From Phycisphaerae bacterium (lineage in GTDB: Bacteria; Chloroflexota; Anaerolineae; 4572-78; J111): a stretch of DNA of 46,492 bases. Below, in pieces: positions 21,349-30,793 of this stretch. Every line of letters starts with the position of its first letter. Positions within the stretch are counted from its first letter, which is position 1. The position numbers and the translations under genes were made by a program. The notes under the pieces are model-generated. The model was not told where the DNA came from, ran no database searches, and worked only from the letters and a program-made list of their open reading frames with translations. The stretch lies in NCBI GenBank assembly GCA_028285035.1, contig JANQQF010000018.1:1-46492 (forward strand), given 5' to 3'.

Positions 21349-21833
21349 TTAGTTGTCCTTATCAAAGTAGCAGAGCCTCAAGGTCACAAAAGTGATTTCT
21401 TTACGATTTTGCTTTGCTACCTTGCAACAGACTACTTTGTCACCTTTCTACAAGTAACTACGCACTACTTCAAAAAGTATTACACTCAATTTTGCCCAAT
21501 TTAAGATAGGTATAGATAATTATTTTATTGTTGCAGAAAAAATGCGCCTAGCTGCACAATGCAACACCTCAAATCAGAAACATCCTAAAAGCATTTTATA
21601 TAGATTGTTCCTCAGTTTGATACCTCATCTCAAGCTATTATCCTAAACTTCGATCACGACTACTACCTATAGATAGATTACCCACCCCTTTACATTCTTA
21701 ACTGCTTGCCCCAATCTTATGACAAAACTGTCGTCATTTCATGACAGACAAGTTATTCCAATAATGATAGACTACATAACAAATGGGCTAAGGCGCCCTT
21801 TTATCCCACAGGGAATTGGAGGATTTAGATAGA
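21349..21833. other. Divergent intergenic region upstream of the lipid cluster
   Basis: 485 bp with no credible gene. Plus-strand promoter candidates for the lipid cluster are TTGCCC (21492-21497)/17 bp/GATAAT (21515-21520) and ATGACA (21741-21746)/16 bp/AATGAT (21763-21768). The second overlaps an inverted repeat (21730-21750). On the minus strand, promoters for the sigma operon must lie near 21370-21480; an ECF-type promoter could be there but none is convincing. Confidence 0.4.
21730..21750. promoter_or_regulatory. Inverted repeat over a candidate -35 box of the lipid cluster
   Basis: TGTC-GTCAT, TTC, ATGAC-A-GACA: nine bases on each side match as an inverted repeat with one extra A. The right arm contains the candidate -35 ATGACA. 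An operator is possible. It is short and A/T-poor compared with its surroundings, and the same pattern elsewhere would be needed for proof. Confidence 0.3.
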
Positions 21834-24800
21834 ATGAGTGTCATATCAGATACGATACGCTGGAAAACGCTCGCAGACCTGCTTCAGAGTCGCGCCGAAA
21901 CCCACGCTACCCAACAAGTTTACACCTTCCTTTCGAATGACGAATCCGAGATGATGTCGATCACGTATGCCGAATTGGATCAACAAGCTCGGGCAATTGC
22001 CACACATCTACAGGCAATCCGAGCAACAGAACAACGGGCCTTGCTCCTCTACCCTCCGGGCCTCGATTTTATCACCGCATTTCTAGGTTGTTTATATGCT
22101 GGGGTTGTGGCTGTACCAACCTATCCACCGCAACGAAAGCGAGCTAATCCAAGATTACAAGCGATTGTTCAGGATGCCCAGCCTTACGTTGTGCTGTCCC
22201 ACTCAAGCTATGAATTTACTCGCGAGACGACTGTAATCCCAGAGCTCTCAACCTGCCAATGGTTGATTACTGATCAAATCGATGCCACCTTATCTGCTGA
22301 GTATATCAATTCATTACAATCTGCCGACAGCTTGACCTTTTTACAATACACCTCCGGCAGTACAGCCACTCCTAAAGGGGTAATGATCTCACACCAAAAT
22401 TTATTGCATAATCTGACGGTCATTCAAGCCGGATTTGAAATCACCAATGAAAGTGTTGGCGTCCTTTGGTGCCCACCCTACCACGATATGGGTCTCGTCA
22501 GTATGTTGGAGGTCATTTATGCAGGCATTCAGGCCGTTCTTCTAGACCCCATCTCAATGTTACAAAAACCAATTCGTTGGTTGCAAGCCATTTCCGATTA
22601 TCGAGGCACCATCAGTGGTGGGCCAAACTTCGCCTACGATTTATGTGTGGATTCCGTCTCTGCTGAGCAGCATGCTGATCTCGACTTGAGTAGTTGGGCA
22701 GTAGCCTTCAATGGGGCAGAACCAATTCGGGCGGAGACATTGAGCCGGTTTACGCAGACTTTTGGAAGTGTTGGCTTTCGTCCAGAGACCTTTTATCCCT
22801 GTTATGGTCTCAGTGAGACCGTCTTAATTGCCTCAGGTGGAACTAAGAATGAACTTCCGATCATTCAAAATCTTGACAAAGTGGCCCTGTCTGAAAATCG
22901 AGTTGTTCCCGCCTCGCCAGATGAGATCAGTCAACCTGTTGTTGGTTGTGGCTATGGCCGATTAGGGCAAAAGATTCACATCGTCGACCCCCAAACCCAA
23001 TTACCTTGCCCACCCAATCAAGTGGGTGAAATTTGGCTGGCAGGCGAAAGCATCGCCCAAGGCTATTGGAACAAACCTCAAGAAACCACAGATCGCTTTC
23101 AGGCCTATTTCGCCAGTTCAGATAAAAGCCCTTCAACCGAAGGCCCTTATCTTCGCACGGGTGATTTAGGGTTTATCCTGAATGATGAGCTTTTTGTGAC
23201 CGGACGCCTCAAAGAATTGTTGATTATTCGAGGACAAAATCACTACCCCCAGGACATCGAGAGAACCGTTGGCCAAAGCCATCCAGCCCTACAACTAAAT
23301 GGGACTGCAGCCTTTTCCGTTGATATTGCCGGCGAAGAGCGATTGGTCATCGTTCAGGAAATCAAGCGAACCGTGCGCAAAACGCTACAGCCGGATGACG
23401 TGATCAAGACTATTCGACAAGCTGTCTCAGGGCAGCACCAATTAGATGTACAGGCGGTGCTCTTGCTTAATCCAGGTAGTGTTCCAAAAACAACGAGTGG
23501 CAAAATACAAAGAAGCTTATGCAAAGAAAAATTTCTTGATGGTAAATTTTCCCCCCTCGCCGATGATGCCCGAAACACCGGGGTCAACGGACAATATCAG
23601 GCCAACCAGATAAAAAATAGTATCAATGGGAACGAAACCCAAAATCCTATGGACCCAGCTCAAGATACGTCTCAAGCACAAAGCAATGGGAATAAAACCC
23701 AATCATTACGAGAACAATTACTTACTGCGCCCTTGAGTCAACGTCACGAGACCTTATTGTCGGCTCTAAGGGACCTCGTCGCTAAAACCTGCAAACTTGA
23801 TGTGTCACATATCAACAATGATGATCCACTGACCAGTCTTGGACTCAGCTCACTGATGGCTATTCGGCTTATCGCTGAGATTGAAGAGGCGTTAGACATT
23901 GAATTTCCGGTGGCAACGTTGTTAGAGGGGGCAACCATCAACGACGTCACTCAATTGATTAACAAAGAGCTTGCTGCAACCGCAACAAATGCAACAAACG
24001 GAAGCCAGCCTCAGACACCAAGCCAGAGTTTGGCTCAAGTACCAGACAAAAAGTCACCATCATCAAACATTGCCCAAACTGAATCTGATATTCCCTTGGA
24101 ATTTTATCAATTTGAGTCCTTTCCAGAGTATCAAACGTTTCAACATTTATTCGATACGTCGGTCATTCAAAATCCCTACTTCAAACCGCATCAACAGGTT
24201 AATAATGATAAGACCCGCATTGATGGGCGAACCTTAATTAACTTCTCCAGCTATAACTACTTGGGCCTGTCAGGTCACCCAATTATTTCACAAGCCAGTC
24301 AAGCAGCCATTGATCAGTATGGCACCTCTGTCTCGGCCAATCGCCTCGTGTCTGGTCAAATTCCCCTGCACGGTGAATTAGAGGATGAGTTAGCCGATCT
24401 TGTCGGTGTGCCAAGTGCCCTTGTTTTTGTGGGCGGACACGCTACAAATGTTACAACCATTGGGCACTTACTGCGTCCCAATGATTTAATTTTACACGAT
24501 GAACTCATCCACAATAGTGCCTTGCAAGGGGCAGCCTTGTCTGGGGCAACCGCTCAATCATTTCCCCACAATGACTGGGTTGCTTTAGATAAAATTTTGA
24601 TTGAAAAACGTGATCAGTTCCAACGGGTACTCATTGTCCTCGAAGGAGTTTACAGTATGGATGGGGACATCCCCGATTTACCCCGTTTTGTTGAGATCAA
24701 ACAACGTCACAAAGCGTTGTTGATGGTGGATGAGGCCCACTCGATGGGCACAATTGGCCCGCGAGGGCGAGGGATTAGCGATTATTACGTGATTGATCCC

Positions 24801-25292
24801 GGTTTGGTGGACATTTGGATGGGTACCTTGAGTAAAACCTTTGCGAGTTGCGGAGGGTATATCGCCGGAAGCGAATCCTTGATTAAATATCTAAAATATA
24901 CGGCTCCCGGCTTTGTTTACTCGGTTGGAATGTCACCACCCAACACCGCGGCAGCTCTAGCCGCTGTGCGATTGTTAAAAAACGAGCCAGAACGAGCCGT
25001 ACAGCTACAAGCACAATCGAAGCTATTTTTGCGTTTGGCAAAAGAACGCGGTCTTGATACTGGATTTAGTAAAGACTCACCCATCATTCCCATCATTATC
25101 GGGCATTCTTATCGCTGTAGTGAAATGGCAAAAGAATTATTTGAGCGTGGCATCAATGTCTTTCCGATCCTGTTTCCGGCTGTCCCAGAAAATGCGGCCC
25201 GCTTACGTTTTTTCTTAAGCAATTCGCACACTGAGGAACAAATTCGTGTGGCTGTTCAAACTGTGGCGGAAGTATTTGCAGAATTGGCTTAG
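21834..25292 (+). CDS. Fusion: fatty acyl-AMP ligase, ACP, alpha-oxoamine synthase
   Basis: 1,152 residues from the ATG at 21834 (GGAGG 11 nt upstream; a TTG 18 bp earlier overlaps that site). Domain 1 (about 1-590) is an adenylating enzyme: YTSGSTATPKG (about 171-181), PPYHDMGL, and PNFAYDLC, which is typical of FAALs that load fatty acids on carrier proteins. Domain 2 (about 640-710) is an acyl carrier domain with the phosphopantetheine Ser in LGLSSL (S673). Domain 3 (about 755-1152) is a PLP enzyme of the alpha-oxoamine synthase family, with VDEAHSMG and the PLP lysine in GTLSKTF (K1001). Together they could activate a fatty acid and condense it with an amino acid with loss of CO2, like serine palmitoyltransferase. 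First gene of the cluster. Confidence 0.92.
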   Translation: MSVISDTIRWKTLADLLQSRAETHATQQVYTFLSNDESEMMSITYAELDQQARAIATHLQAIRATEQRALLLYPPGLDFITAFLGCLYAGVVAVPTYPPQRKRANPRLQAIVQDAQPYVVLSHSSYEFTRETTVIPELSTCQWLITDQIDATLSAEYINSLQSADSLTFLQYTSGSTATPKGVMISHQNLLHNLTVIQAGFEITNESVGVLWCPPYHDMGLVSMLEVIYAGIQAVLLDPISMLQKPIRWLQAISDYRGTISGGPNFAYDLCVDSVSAEQHADLDLSSWAVAFNGAEPIRAETLSRFTQTFGSVGFRPETFYPCYGLSETVLIASGGTKNELPIIQNLDKVALSENRVVPASPDEISQPVVGCGYGRLGQKIHIVDPQTQLPCPPNQVGEIWLAGESIAQGYWNKPQETTDRFQAYFASSDKSPSTEGPYLRTGDLGFILNDELFVTGRLKELLIIRGQNHYPQDIERTVGQSHPALQLNGTAAFSVDIAGEERLVIVQEIKRTVRKTLQPDDVIKTIRQAVSGQHQLDVQAVLLLNPGSVPKTTSGKIQRSLCKEKFLDGKFSPLADDARNTGVNGQYQANQIKNSINGNETQNPMDPAQDTSQAQSNGNKTQSLREQLLTAPLSQRHETLLSALRDLVAKTCKLDVSHINNDDPLTSLGLSSLMAIRLIAEIEEALDIEFPVATLLEGATINDVTQLINKELAATATNATNGSQPQTPSQSLAQVPDKKSPSSNIAQTESDIPLEFYQFESFPEYQTFQHLFDTSVIQNPYFKPHQQVNNDKTRIDGRTLINFSSYNYLGLSGHPIISQASQAAIDQYGTSVSANRLVSGQIPLHGELEDELADLVGVPSALVFVGGHATNVTTIGHLLRPNDLILHDELIHNSALQGAALSGATAQSFPHNDWVALDKILIEKRDQFQRVLIVLEGVYSMDGDIPDLPRFVEIKQRHKALLMVDEAHSMGTIGPRGRGISDYYVIDPGLVDIWMGTLSKTFASCGGYIAGSESLIKYLKYTAPGFVYSVGMSPPNTAAALAAVRLLKNEPERAVQLQAQSKLFLRLAKERGLDTGFSKDSPIIPIIIGHSYRCSEMAKELFERGINVFPILFPAVPENAARLRFFLSNSHTEEQIRVAVQTVAEVFAELA

Positions 25293-25316
25293 ATTTATCT
25301 ATTCAGGGAAATATCA

Positions 25317-26006
25317 ATGATTATTTCTCATAAATATAAATTCATTTTTCTCAAAACCAGTAAAACAGGGGGCACCTCAATCGAAATTGCCTTATCAAAA
25401 CATTGTGGGCCGGATGATATCATTACCCGAATTTCTCCTAGGGACGAGGAAACAAGGCAAGGGCTGGGATATCGGGGAGCTCAGAATTATCTCAAGCCCA
25501 TTTGGGACGGAGGCCTAGGAGGCACATTCAAAAGAATAGTAAATCAACAGCCTATTCTATTTTATAATCACATTTCTGCCTTCGGGATTAAAGCCTTGAT
25601 TGGAGAGACCGTGTGGCAAAGTTACTATAAATTTTGCTTTGAGCGCAATCCTTGGGATCGGGTTATTTCTCAATATTACTGGCGGAATACATCTGAGCCA
25701 CGCCCAGAAATTTCCGAGTTTGTGGCCTCTGGTATCCCATCAACTCTTAAACGCAGAGGCTTTAATCTATACACGATTGATGGAGAAATTGCGGTTGATA
25801 AAATATGTCGTTATGAAAATATCGATGAAGAAATGGAAATGGTGCGAAGCCACCTTGGTATTCCCGAAAAATTAGCGTTACCAAGGGCAAAATCGCAGTA
25901 TAGAAAAGATAGACGGGGTTACCGTGAAATTCTTGGCGAGACCGAAAAGCTAAGGATCGCAGAGTTATTTCGTGATGAGATAAATCTATTTGGCTATAAA
26001 TTTTAG
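25317..26006 (+). CDS. Sulfotransferase family protein (type 2 style)
   Basis: 229 residues. It probably moves a sulfuryl group from PAPS to a hydroxyl. The 5'-phosphosulfate loop is LKTSKTGGTSIE (12-23) and the 3'-phosphate motif is FERNPWDRVIS (108-118). The pattern matches the family that includes carbohydrate sulfotransferases. Next to lipid-forming genes, a lipid or glycolipid hydroxyl is a fair guess at the acceptor. The gene starts 24 bp after the FAAL-ACP-AOS gene, with AGGGA before the ATG, and is followed 10 bp later by the radical SAM gene. It is one of three sulfotransferase genes in the cluster, each from a different branch. Confidence 0.87.
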   Translation: MIISHKYKFIFLKTSKTGGTSIEIALSKHCGPDDIITRISPRDEETRQGLGYRGAQNYLKPIWDGGLGGTFKRIVNQQPILFYNHISAFGIKALIGETVWQSYYKFCFERNPWDRVISQYYWRNTSEPRPEISEFVASGIPSTLKRRGFNLYTIDGEIAVDKICRYENIDEEMEMVRSHLGIPEKLALPRAKSQYRKDRRGYREILGETEKLRIAELFRDEINLFGYKF

Positions 26007-26016
26007 GAGCAATATC

Positions 26017-27594
26017 GTGTCAAAATCTATGTACTTAATTAATCCTAAAGCAGATTTCCCAACCTATTATGGGGCCGAGATTATTGAACATGTTGTCTCA
26101 TCTCTAGTAAGTTACATTGCAGATTTAGTCGGGCCAACCCTAGCTGCTTTAGCCCCAGATGATTTTGAAATCTCGCTATGTGATGAGCACAATGCCCCCG
26201 TTAATTTTAATAGTGAGGCTGACTACATCGGGATTACAGGGAAAACTGGGCAATATAAACGAATGATCGAGTTGGCCCGCATATTTCGGGAGCGTGGTAA
26301 GATTATCATTATCGGTGGTCCCTACGCCTCACTCGTCCCAGATGCGATGCGTCCTCACTGCGACATTTTGGTTCGGGGCGAGGTCGAAGGCATTGCCGAT
26401 AAACTATTTAGCGATTTAAAAGCTGATACCTGGCAATCAGAATATATCGGGGGGCAGCCCGATCTGAGCCTATCGCCAACGCCGCGCTGGGATTTATACC
26501 AAAATGATAAAGCCCTCATGGGCTGTGTCCAAACCTCGCGTGGCTGCCCCTTTGAATGTGAGTTTTGCGATGTTATTCAATACGCGGGGCGTAAACAACG
26601 GCACAAATCTAATGAACAAGTTTTGGCTGAACTCGATGTATTATATCGGCAAGGGTACAATCAAATCTTTCTCGCTGATGACAACCTAACCGTCTATCGA
26701 CGTCGGGCGAAGGAGTTATTGATTGCCATTCGGGACTGGAACTATCGTCAAACGGATGGCCGTATCACATTTTTCACGCAGTTATCTATCGACACGGCCC
26801 GCGAGGATGAAATTTTACAATTATGTGCTGAGGCGGGATTAACCCAGGTTTTTATCGGCATTGAAACCCCAAATGAGGAAAGCCTTAAAGAGAGTAAAAA
26901 GCGACAGAATATGGGGATCAATCTTGTTGATCAAATTCAACGCTTTCTGGATTATGGGATTGCGGTTCTGGGGGGAATGATCGTTGGGTTTGACTCAGAT
27001 GATACGACTATTTTCAAACGTCAACTTGATTTTGCAATGCAAACCCCTGTTCCTATCTTCTCATTAACCGCCTTGGTTGCGCCAGAAGCCACCCCACTAT
27101 TTGATCGAATGGCTGAAGATAATCGACTGAAGGGAAAAGCGAATCGTGACCTCTTTATCGGGATGCCTTGGCGAACGAACATTATTCCCAAACAACTTAC
27201 AGAAGAACAGTTATATGCGGGAATCCGATGGTTGGGCAATCAGCTTTATCATCCCGCTGCCTTTGAACAACGGGTTCTGCAATTTATCGAGCGTTATACC
27301 CCACCCCAGATTTCACAATCGCTACGCTTCACAAAAAGAGAGATCGATATGCACGCCTTGAAGGTGGTTAAAAATACATACAAGTTGGGGTCTGAAGAGC
27401 GAAAAATGTTCTTTAACATCACAGAGGCATCAATGGACAATGTCTATACCCAAAGCACTGTCGTGAATTTTTTATTCCTATACAACCAAATCCGACATAT
27501 GTATGACCAAGGTCAATTTTGGGAACCTCGCTTAGCTGAACAAGCCAATCCAACATTCGAGCCGATTGCCTTAACAATGCCAGAGGTCTTGTGA
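26017..27594 (+). CDS. B12-binding radical SAM protein, copy 1
   Basis: 525 residues from GTG (26017), supported by AGGAG 8 nt upstream and by exact correspondence with the ATG of copy 2. The N-terminal cobalamin-type Rossmann domain (about 1-150) has IGGPYASLVPDAMRPHCD. The radical SAM core (about 160-385) has the 4Fe-4S motif CPFECEFC (C177, C181, C184). The C-terminal part (about 390-525) resembles DUF4070-type extensions. Such enzymes methylate or rearrange unreactive carbons. In this setting an acyl chain or long-chain base is a plausible substrate (inference). It is roughly four fifths identical to 32080-33657, with no insertions or deletions. Confidence 0.9.
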   Translation: MSKSMYLINPKADFPTYYGAEIIEHVVSSLVSYIADLVGPTLAALAPDDFEISLCDEHNAPVNFNSEADYIGITGKTGQYKRMIELARIFRERGKIIIIGGPYASLVPDAMRPHCDILVRGEVEGIADKLFSDLKADTWQSEYIGGQPDLSLSPTPRWDLYQNDKALMGCVQTSRGCPFECEFCDVIQYAGRKQRHKSNEQVLAELDVLYRQGYNQIFLADDNLTVYRRRAKELLIAIRDWNYRQTDGRITFFTQLSIDTAREDEILQLCAEAGLTQVFIGIETPNEESLKESKKRQNMGINLVDQIQRFLDYGIAVLGGMIVGFDSDDTTIFKRQLDFAMQTPVPIFSLTALVAPEATPLFDRMAEDNRLKGKANRDLFIGMPWRTNIIPKQLTEEQLYAGIRWLGNQLYHPAAFEQRVLQFIERYTPPQISQSLRFTKREIDMHALKVVKNTYKLGSEERKMFFNITEASMDNVYTQSTVVNFLFLYNQIRHMYDQGQFWEPRLAEQANPTFEPIALTMPEVL

Positions 27595-27595
27595 A

Positions 27596-27988
27596 ATGTG
27601 GCTATCGTCTGAGGCTCCAATTTTTCGTCAATATCTAAAGCGGTTGGGGAGCAATGTTTATTTGATGGTATCGGCCGTCATTTTGTTAAATGCTTTGAGC
27701 CATTTTTTCTTTAAGGTCGGGGCCAATGCAACCCAAGCCGCCTCGCTTTGGGCGACAGTTTTTCACCCATTTGTCTTGCTGGGTGTTTTAGGCTTTGTCT
27801 TAACCTTTCCAGTTTCGCTCAATGCCCATAAATTATGGCCTCTCAAGAAAATGCCAGTGTTCAATTTAAGCTTGGTCTGTTCAATTTTGTTGGCAGCTAT
27901 TTTTTTAGCTGAGGTAATCACGTTATCGCGAGCGATCGGGATTGGGTTGATCGTGATGGGTTCAATCTTGTTGGGGCAAAATAAATGA
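27596..27988 (+). CDS. Small SMR/EamA-type membrane protein, subunit 1
   Basis: 130 residues with four hydrophobic segments (about 20-40, 50-70, 83-102, 108-126), the size and layout of SMR/ArnE-type small transporters. The ATG is one base after the radical SAM stop, and its end overlaps the next gene (ATGA). Two different small subunits side by side recall ArnE/ArnF, the flippase for lipid-linked aminoarabinose. A lipid flippase role is therefore inferred. Subunit 1 lacks the conserved Glu in TM1 of drug-exporting EmrE, as far as I can see. Confidence 0.75.
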   Translation: MWLSSEAPIFRQYLKRLGSNVYLMVSAVILLNALSHFFFKVGANATQAASLWATVFHPFVLLGVLGFVLTFPVSLNAHKLWPLKKMPVFNLSLVCSILLAAIFLAEVITLSRAIGIGLIVMGSILLGQNK

Positions 27989-28329
27989 GCCTTGGGATTC
28001 TATTGATTGTCCTATCCTCAATCTTACTGGCACTCAGAACCATGCTTTACCGATTAAGTGCGCAAAAATTATCGTGGTCCCAGCCATTTAAAGTATTGAT
28101 TGACAAATTTTTTCTAACTGGACTTGTTTTCGCCGTTGCCTCATTTTTATTAAATATCATCGCCTATCGCTACGGTGATTTATCACTTTTACAGCCTTTA
28201 CTCAGGCTAACTATCATTTGGCAAACGATCATTGCTAAATTCTATTTCAAAGAGATTGTCACCCCCAGAACGTCATTTGCCATTGCCCTTATTTTAGGGG
28301 GATCCCTGCTCGTTGTGGCGGATTTGTAA
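27985..28329 (+). CDS. Small SMR/EamA-type membrane protein, subunit 2
   Basis: 114 residues, four membrane segments (about 1-20, 40-62, 70-88, 94-113). The motif SLLQPLLRLTIIWQTIIAKFYFKE resembles the end of TM3 and start of TM4 of EamA/SMR proteins (segment 67-90). Its ATG lies inside the stop of subunit 1, so the two are probably made in equal amounts as a heterodimer. Probable flippase half for a lipid intermediate; the cargo is not known. Confidence 0.75.
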   Translation: MSLGILLIVLSSILLALRTMLYRLSAQKLSWSQPFKVLIDKFFLTGLVFAVASFLLNIIAYRYGDLSLLQPLLRLTIIWQTIIAKFYFKEIVTPRTSFAIALILGGSLLVVADL

Positions 28330-28365
28330 CGCTAGTCTAACTTTATCAGGAGTACATCCCTAAAA

Positions 28366-29340
28366 ATGAAACCACCAAAGATTTTCGTCATCGGCTTGCA
28401 TAAAACGGGGACCACCTCGCTTTCAATGGCCCTCAAGCAACTTGATTATCGGGTAATGGAACAAGACATTGCCAATCCCGATCTTGATCAGGACAAGTTA
28501 TTTGAGTTAGCCACGCAACATCTCGATCAATTTGATGCCTTTCGGGATGATTATTGGCCGATTTTATACCAAAAGGTAGACAAACATTTTCCGGGCAGTA
28601 AATTTATTCTAACCGTTCGCCCCGCCGAGCAATGGATTCAAAGTGTGGTTCGCCATTTTGGGTCAATCGATAGTCAAATGCGCGACTTGTTTTATGGGCT
28701 GGCTTCGCCTGAAGGCAATGAGGCTGCCTATGTTGAACGGTATGAACAACACAATCAAGAGGTCATCACCTACTTTAAAGATCGACCCTACGATTTATTG
28801 GTCCTCAACATTACCGAAGGTGATAGTTGGACAAAGCTATGTCCTTTTTTGGGCAAGGATATTCCTGATGTACCGTTCCCAGATGTCAACAAAGGTGACA
28901 CAAGAGAAGCACAGAAAAGCCAAGTCGGCGCAAATACACAGGGCATTGAACAACAAATTGAAATGTTACAGAGTGAGGCGGACACGCCCGCTTTTGTGCA
29001 AGTGATGCCCGTTTTTTATGTGCAGGATATCGAAAAAAGCGAGGATTTTTACCGAACACATTTGAATTTTAAGACAGTGTTCAAGTATCCACCCTTTTTT
29101 GCAGTCGTCGCTTGTAATGGAATGGTCATTCGCTTGGCCTCCGATGATAGACCTACCCCTGCGCCAACCCATTGCGAAGTAGTGGTCAACGGCGTGGATC
29201 AATTATACGAGACCTACAACGCACAAGGCGTGGTGCCGGAAGATGGGCACATCCTGACCGATTGGATGGCCCGTCGATTTTCTGTGGTTGATTTGGATCA
29301 AAACAAAATTTCATTTTTAGAGCCTCAAATTGGGGTTTGA
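28366..29340 (+). CDS. Fusion: sulfotransferase plus VOC (glyoxalase-fold) domain
   Basis: 324 residues. The N-terminal sulfotransferase (1-175) has the PAPS loop GLHKTGTTSL (10-19) and the 3'-phosphate motif VRPAEQWIQS (84-93). A Gln-rich linker (about 180-205) leads to a VOC/bleomycin-resistance-type domain (211-322). That domain has the opening PVFYVQDIEKSEDFY and the closing strand FSVVDLDQNKISFLE. VOC domains bind metals or small ligands and catalyse diverse reactions. Only half a metal set is obvious (E271, E319), so it may bind ligand or help dimerise. I know of no described sulfotransferase-VOC fusion. AGGAG lies 12 nt before the ATG. Confidence 0.85.
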   Translation: MKPPKIFVIGLHKTGTTSLSMALKQLDYRVMEQDIANPDLDQDKLFELATQHLDQFDAFRDDYWPILYQKVDKHFPGSKFILTVRPAEQWIQSVVRHFGSIDSQMRDLFYGLASPEGNEAAYVERYEQHNQEVITYFKDRPYDLLVLNITEGDSWTKLCPFLGKDIPDVPFPDVNKGDTREAQKSQVGANTQGIEQQIEMLQSEADTPAFVQVMPVFYVQDIEKSEDFYRTHLNFKTVFKYPPFFAVVACNGMVIRLASDDRPTPAPTHCEVVVNGVDQLYETYNAQGVVPEDGHILTDWMARRFSVVDLDQNKISFLEPQIGV

Positions 29341-29351
29341 GGGTAAATAAA

Positions 29352-30617
29352 TTGCGAATTGCCATTATCAGTTCAGGCTTTCTCCCGGTGGTTGATGGGG
29401 TAACGGTGAGCCTACATGAACGCTTAAAGCGGCTCAGTGCGTGGGGCCACCAAGTGCTTGTCTTCTGTCCCGACTATAGCCCTCTAGCTCACTTATACCC
29501 AAATTGGCGTGAGTTTACAGGTGATATGCTGCCGGGTGTAATCGTTATTCCGGTGAAAAGTACCATACTGTTTTGGGGCCTGATTGATGATGATCGCAAT
29601 ATCGGGATTGGTTCACGACGGGAGATTGAGCAACATCTAGCCCAATTTCAGCCAGAAGTCATCCATGTCGATGAGCCAGAACGCCTTTGGACAGGCGGGT
29701 TTCATTTACCTGGGATACGTTTCGCGCAACGGACGAATACTCCGTGTATTAGTTTTTACCGCACAAATTTTATTGATTACCGCGAAGATTATCTACCTTT
29801 GCCAGATTGGATGGTCGTGCCGTTTAAGTTCTTCTTCATGAAATTCATCCGCTCGATTTACAATCCGTATGATCTCACACTCGTCGCAAGCCCGATTACA
29901 CATCGCAGATTGATCGATGATAGGATCAAAAATGCACATTGTGCGGATTTATTAGGCGTAGATTTACAAAAGTTCAGCCCGACGCTACGTAAAGCCAATT
30001 ATTTTAAAGAAACGCACAATCTACCAGCAGTCGACGAGCGGCTAAAGATCATTTTTTTGGGACGTCTCAGACCGGATAAGGGCTGGCACTTTACCTTGAA
30101 CGCATTACCACAAATAGCGGCAACGATTGATCTTGATCGGGTCGAATTTCTCGTCGCTGGGGATGGCGAACTTTACGCTGAAATTGAGCAAGCCTTTCAA
30201 AAGCACGTTCCCCACGCACATATGCTCGGCCAAATATCACCACAGGATGTACCAGCCTTGCTAGCGAATTGCGACATCCACGTCACTGCCTCCGAAAAAG
30301 AAACACGCGGTCTGACAGTCCTAGAGGCGCTCGCATCAGGTACCTCTGTGCTGGTCCCTGAACGAGGTGGGGTGATGCAAGATGTGCAGGCTGGTCGGAA
30401 TGGATTTATGTTCCAGCCGCAAAATCAGGCTGATTTTATTGCCAAGCTAAACCGTTTAATTGAAGATCATGAGCTACGTCAAACAATGGCCAAAAATGGA
30501 CCAGACGCTGTCGCTCATTATGACTGGGATCAGGCTGTACGACGTTGGCTGGCGATTGTGAATGATTTGATTACAACGAAAAAACGCTCGCTAACCCCAA
30601 CCCAGGTCGAGGCTTAG
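29352..30617 (+). CDS. GT4-family glycosyltransferase
   Basis: 421 residues from TTG at 29352, chosen for GAGGG 8 nt upstream. A TTG at 29337 (overlapping the previous stop) is the alternative. Two Rossmann halves: N-terminal PVVDGVTVSLHERLKRLSAW with HVDEPE, and C-terminal IIFLGRLRPDKGW, GVDLQKFSP and ETRGLTVLEALASG with the EX7E pair. This matches retaining GT4 enzymes such as SQD2-like and mannosyl transferases. In this cluster it probably adds a sugar to a lipid head group. The donor sugar cannot be told. The C-terminus is short and there is no membrane segment, so it likely binds the membrane peripherally. Confidence 0.88.
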   Translation: MRIAIISSGFLPVVDGVTVSLHERLKRLSAWGHQVLVFCPDYSPLAHLYPNWREFTGDMLPGVIVIPVKSTILFWGLIDDDRNIGIGSRREIEQHLAQFQPEVIHVDEPERLWTGGFHLPGIRFAQRTNTPCISFYRTNFIDYREDYLPLPDWMVVPFKFFFMKFIRSIYNPYDLTLVASPITHRRLIDDRIKNAHCADLLGVDLQKFSPTLRKANYFKETHNLPAVDERLKIIFLGRLRPDKGWHFTLNALPQIAATIDLDRVEFLVAGDGELYAEIEQAFQKHVPHAHMLGQISPQDVPALLANCDIHVTASEKETRGLTVLEALASGTSVLVPERGGVMQDVQAGRNGFMFQPQNQADFIAKLNRLIEDHELRQTMAKNGPDAVAHYDWDQAVRRWLAIVNDLITTKKRSLTPTQVEA

Positions 30618-30697
30618 GCTTTTGCAAGAATTAAATTCGTCAAAGTAGCCAATGTAACAAAAGTTATAACGTTACCCTGATCCATCTTTGCAAAAGC
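30618..30697. repeat. Inverted repeat after the glycosyltransferase gene
   Basis: GCTTTTGCAA (30618-30627) is perfectly complementary to TTGCAAAAGC (30688-30697) across 60 bp. It begins right after the stop codon. No T run follows. It could be a long-range RNA hairpin or a two-site operator in front of the GNAT-like gene. Confidence 0.3.
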
Positions 30698-30793
30698 TTC
30701 AAAGCAGTTCTACGCTTAAGTTTATTAATCTTTAGATCATTTTTATCAATTGATACTTTGTCTATTTATTTTCTTGGAACTGTCTTAAGTATT

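Noticed and set aside
21834..25292. Biotin synthesis (BioF) as the role of the oxoamine synthase domain
   Set aside because: No other biotin genes are near, and the fusion to FAAL and carrier domains plus lipid-type neighbours points elsewhere. Not excluded by sequence alone.
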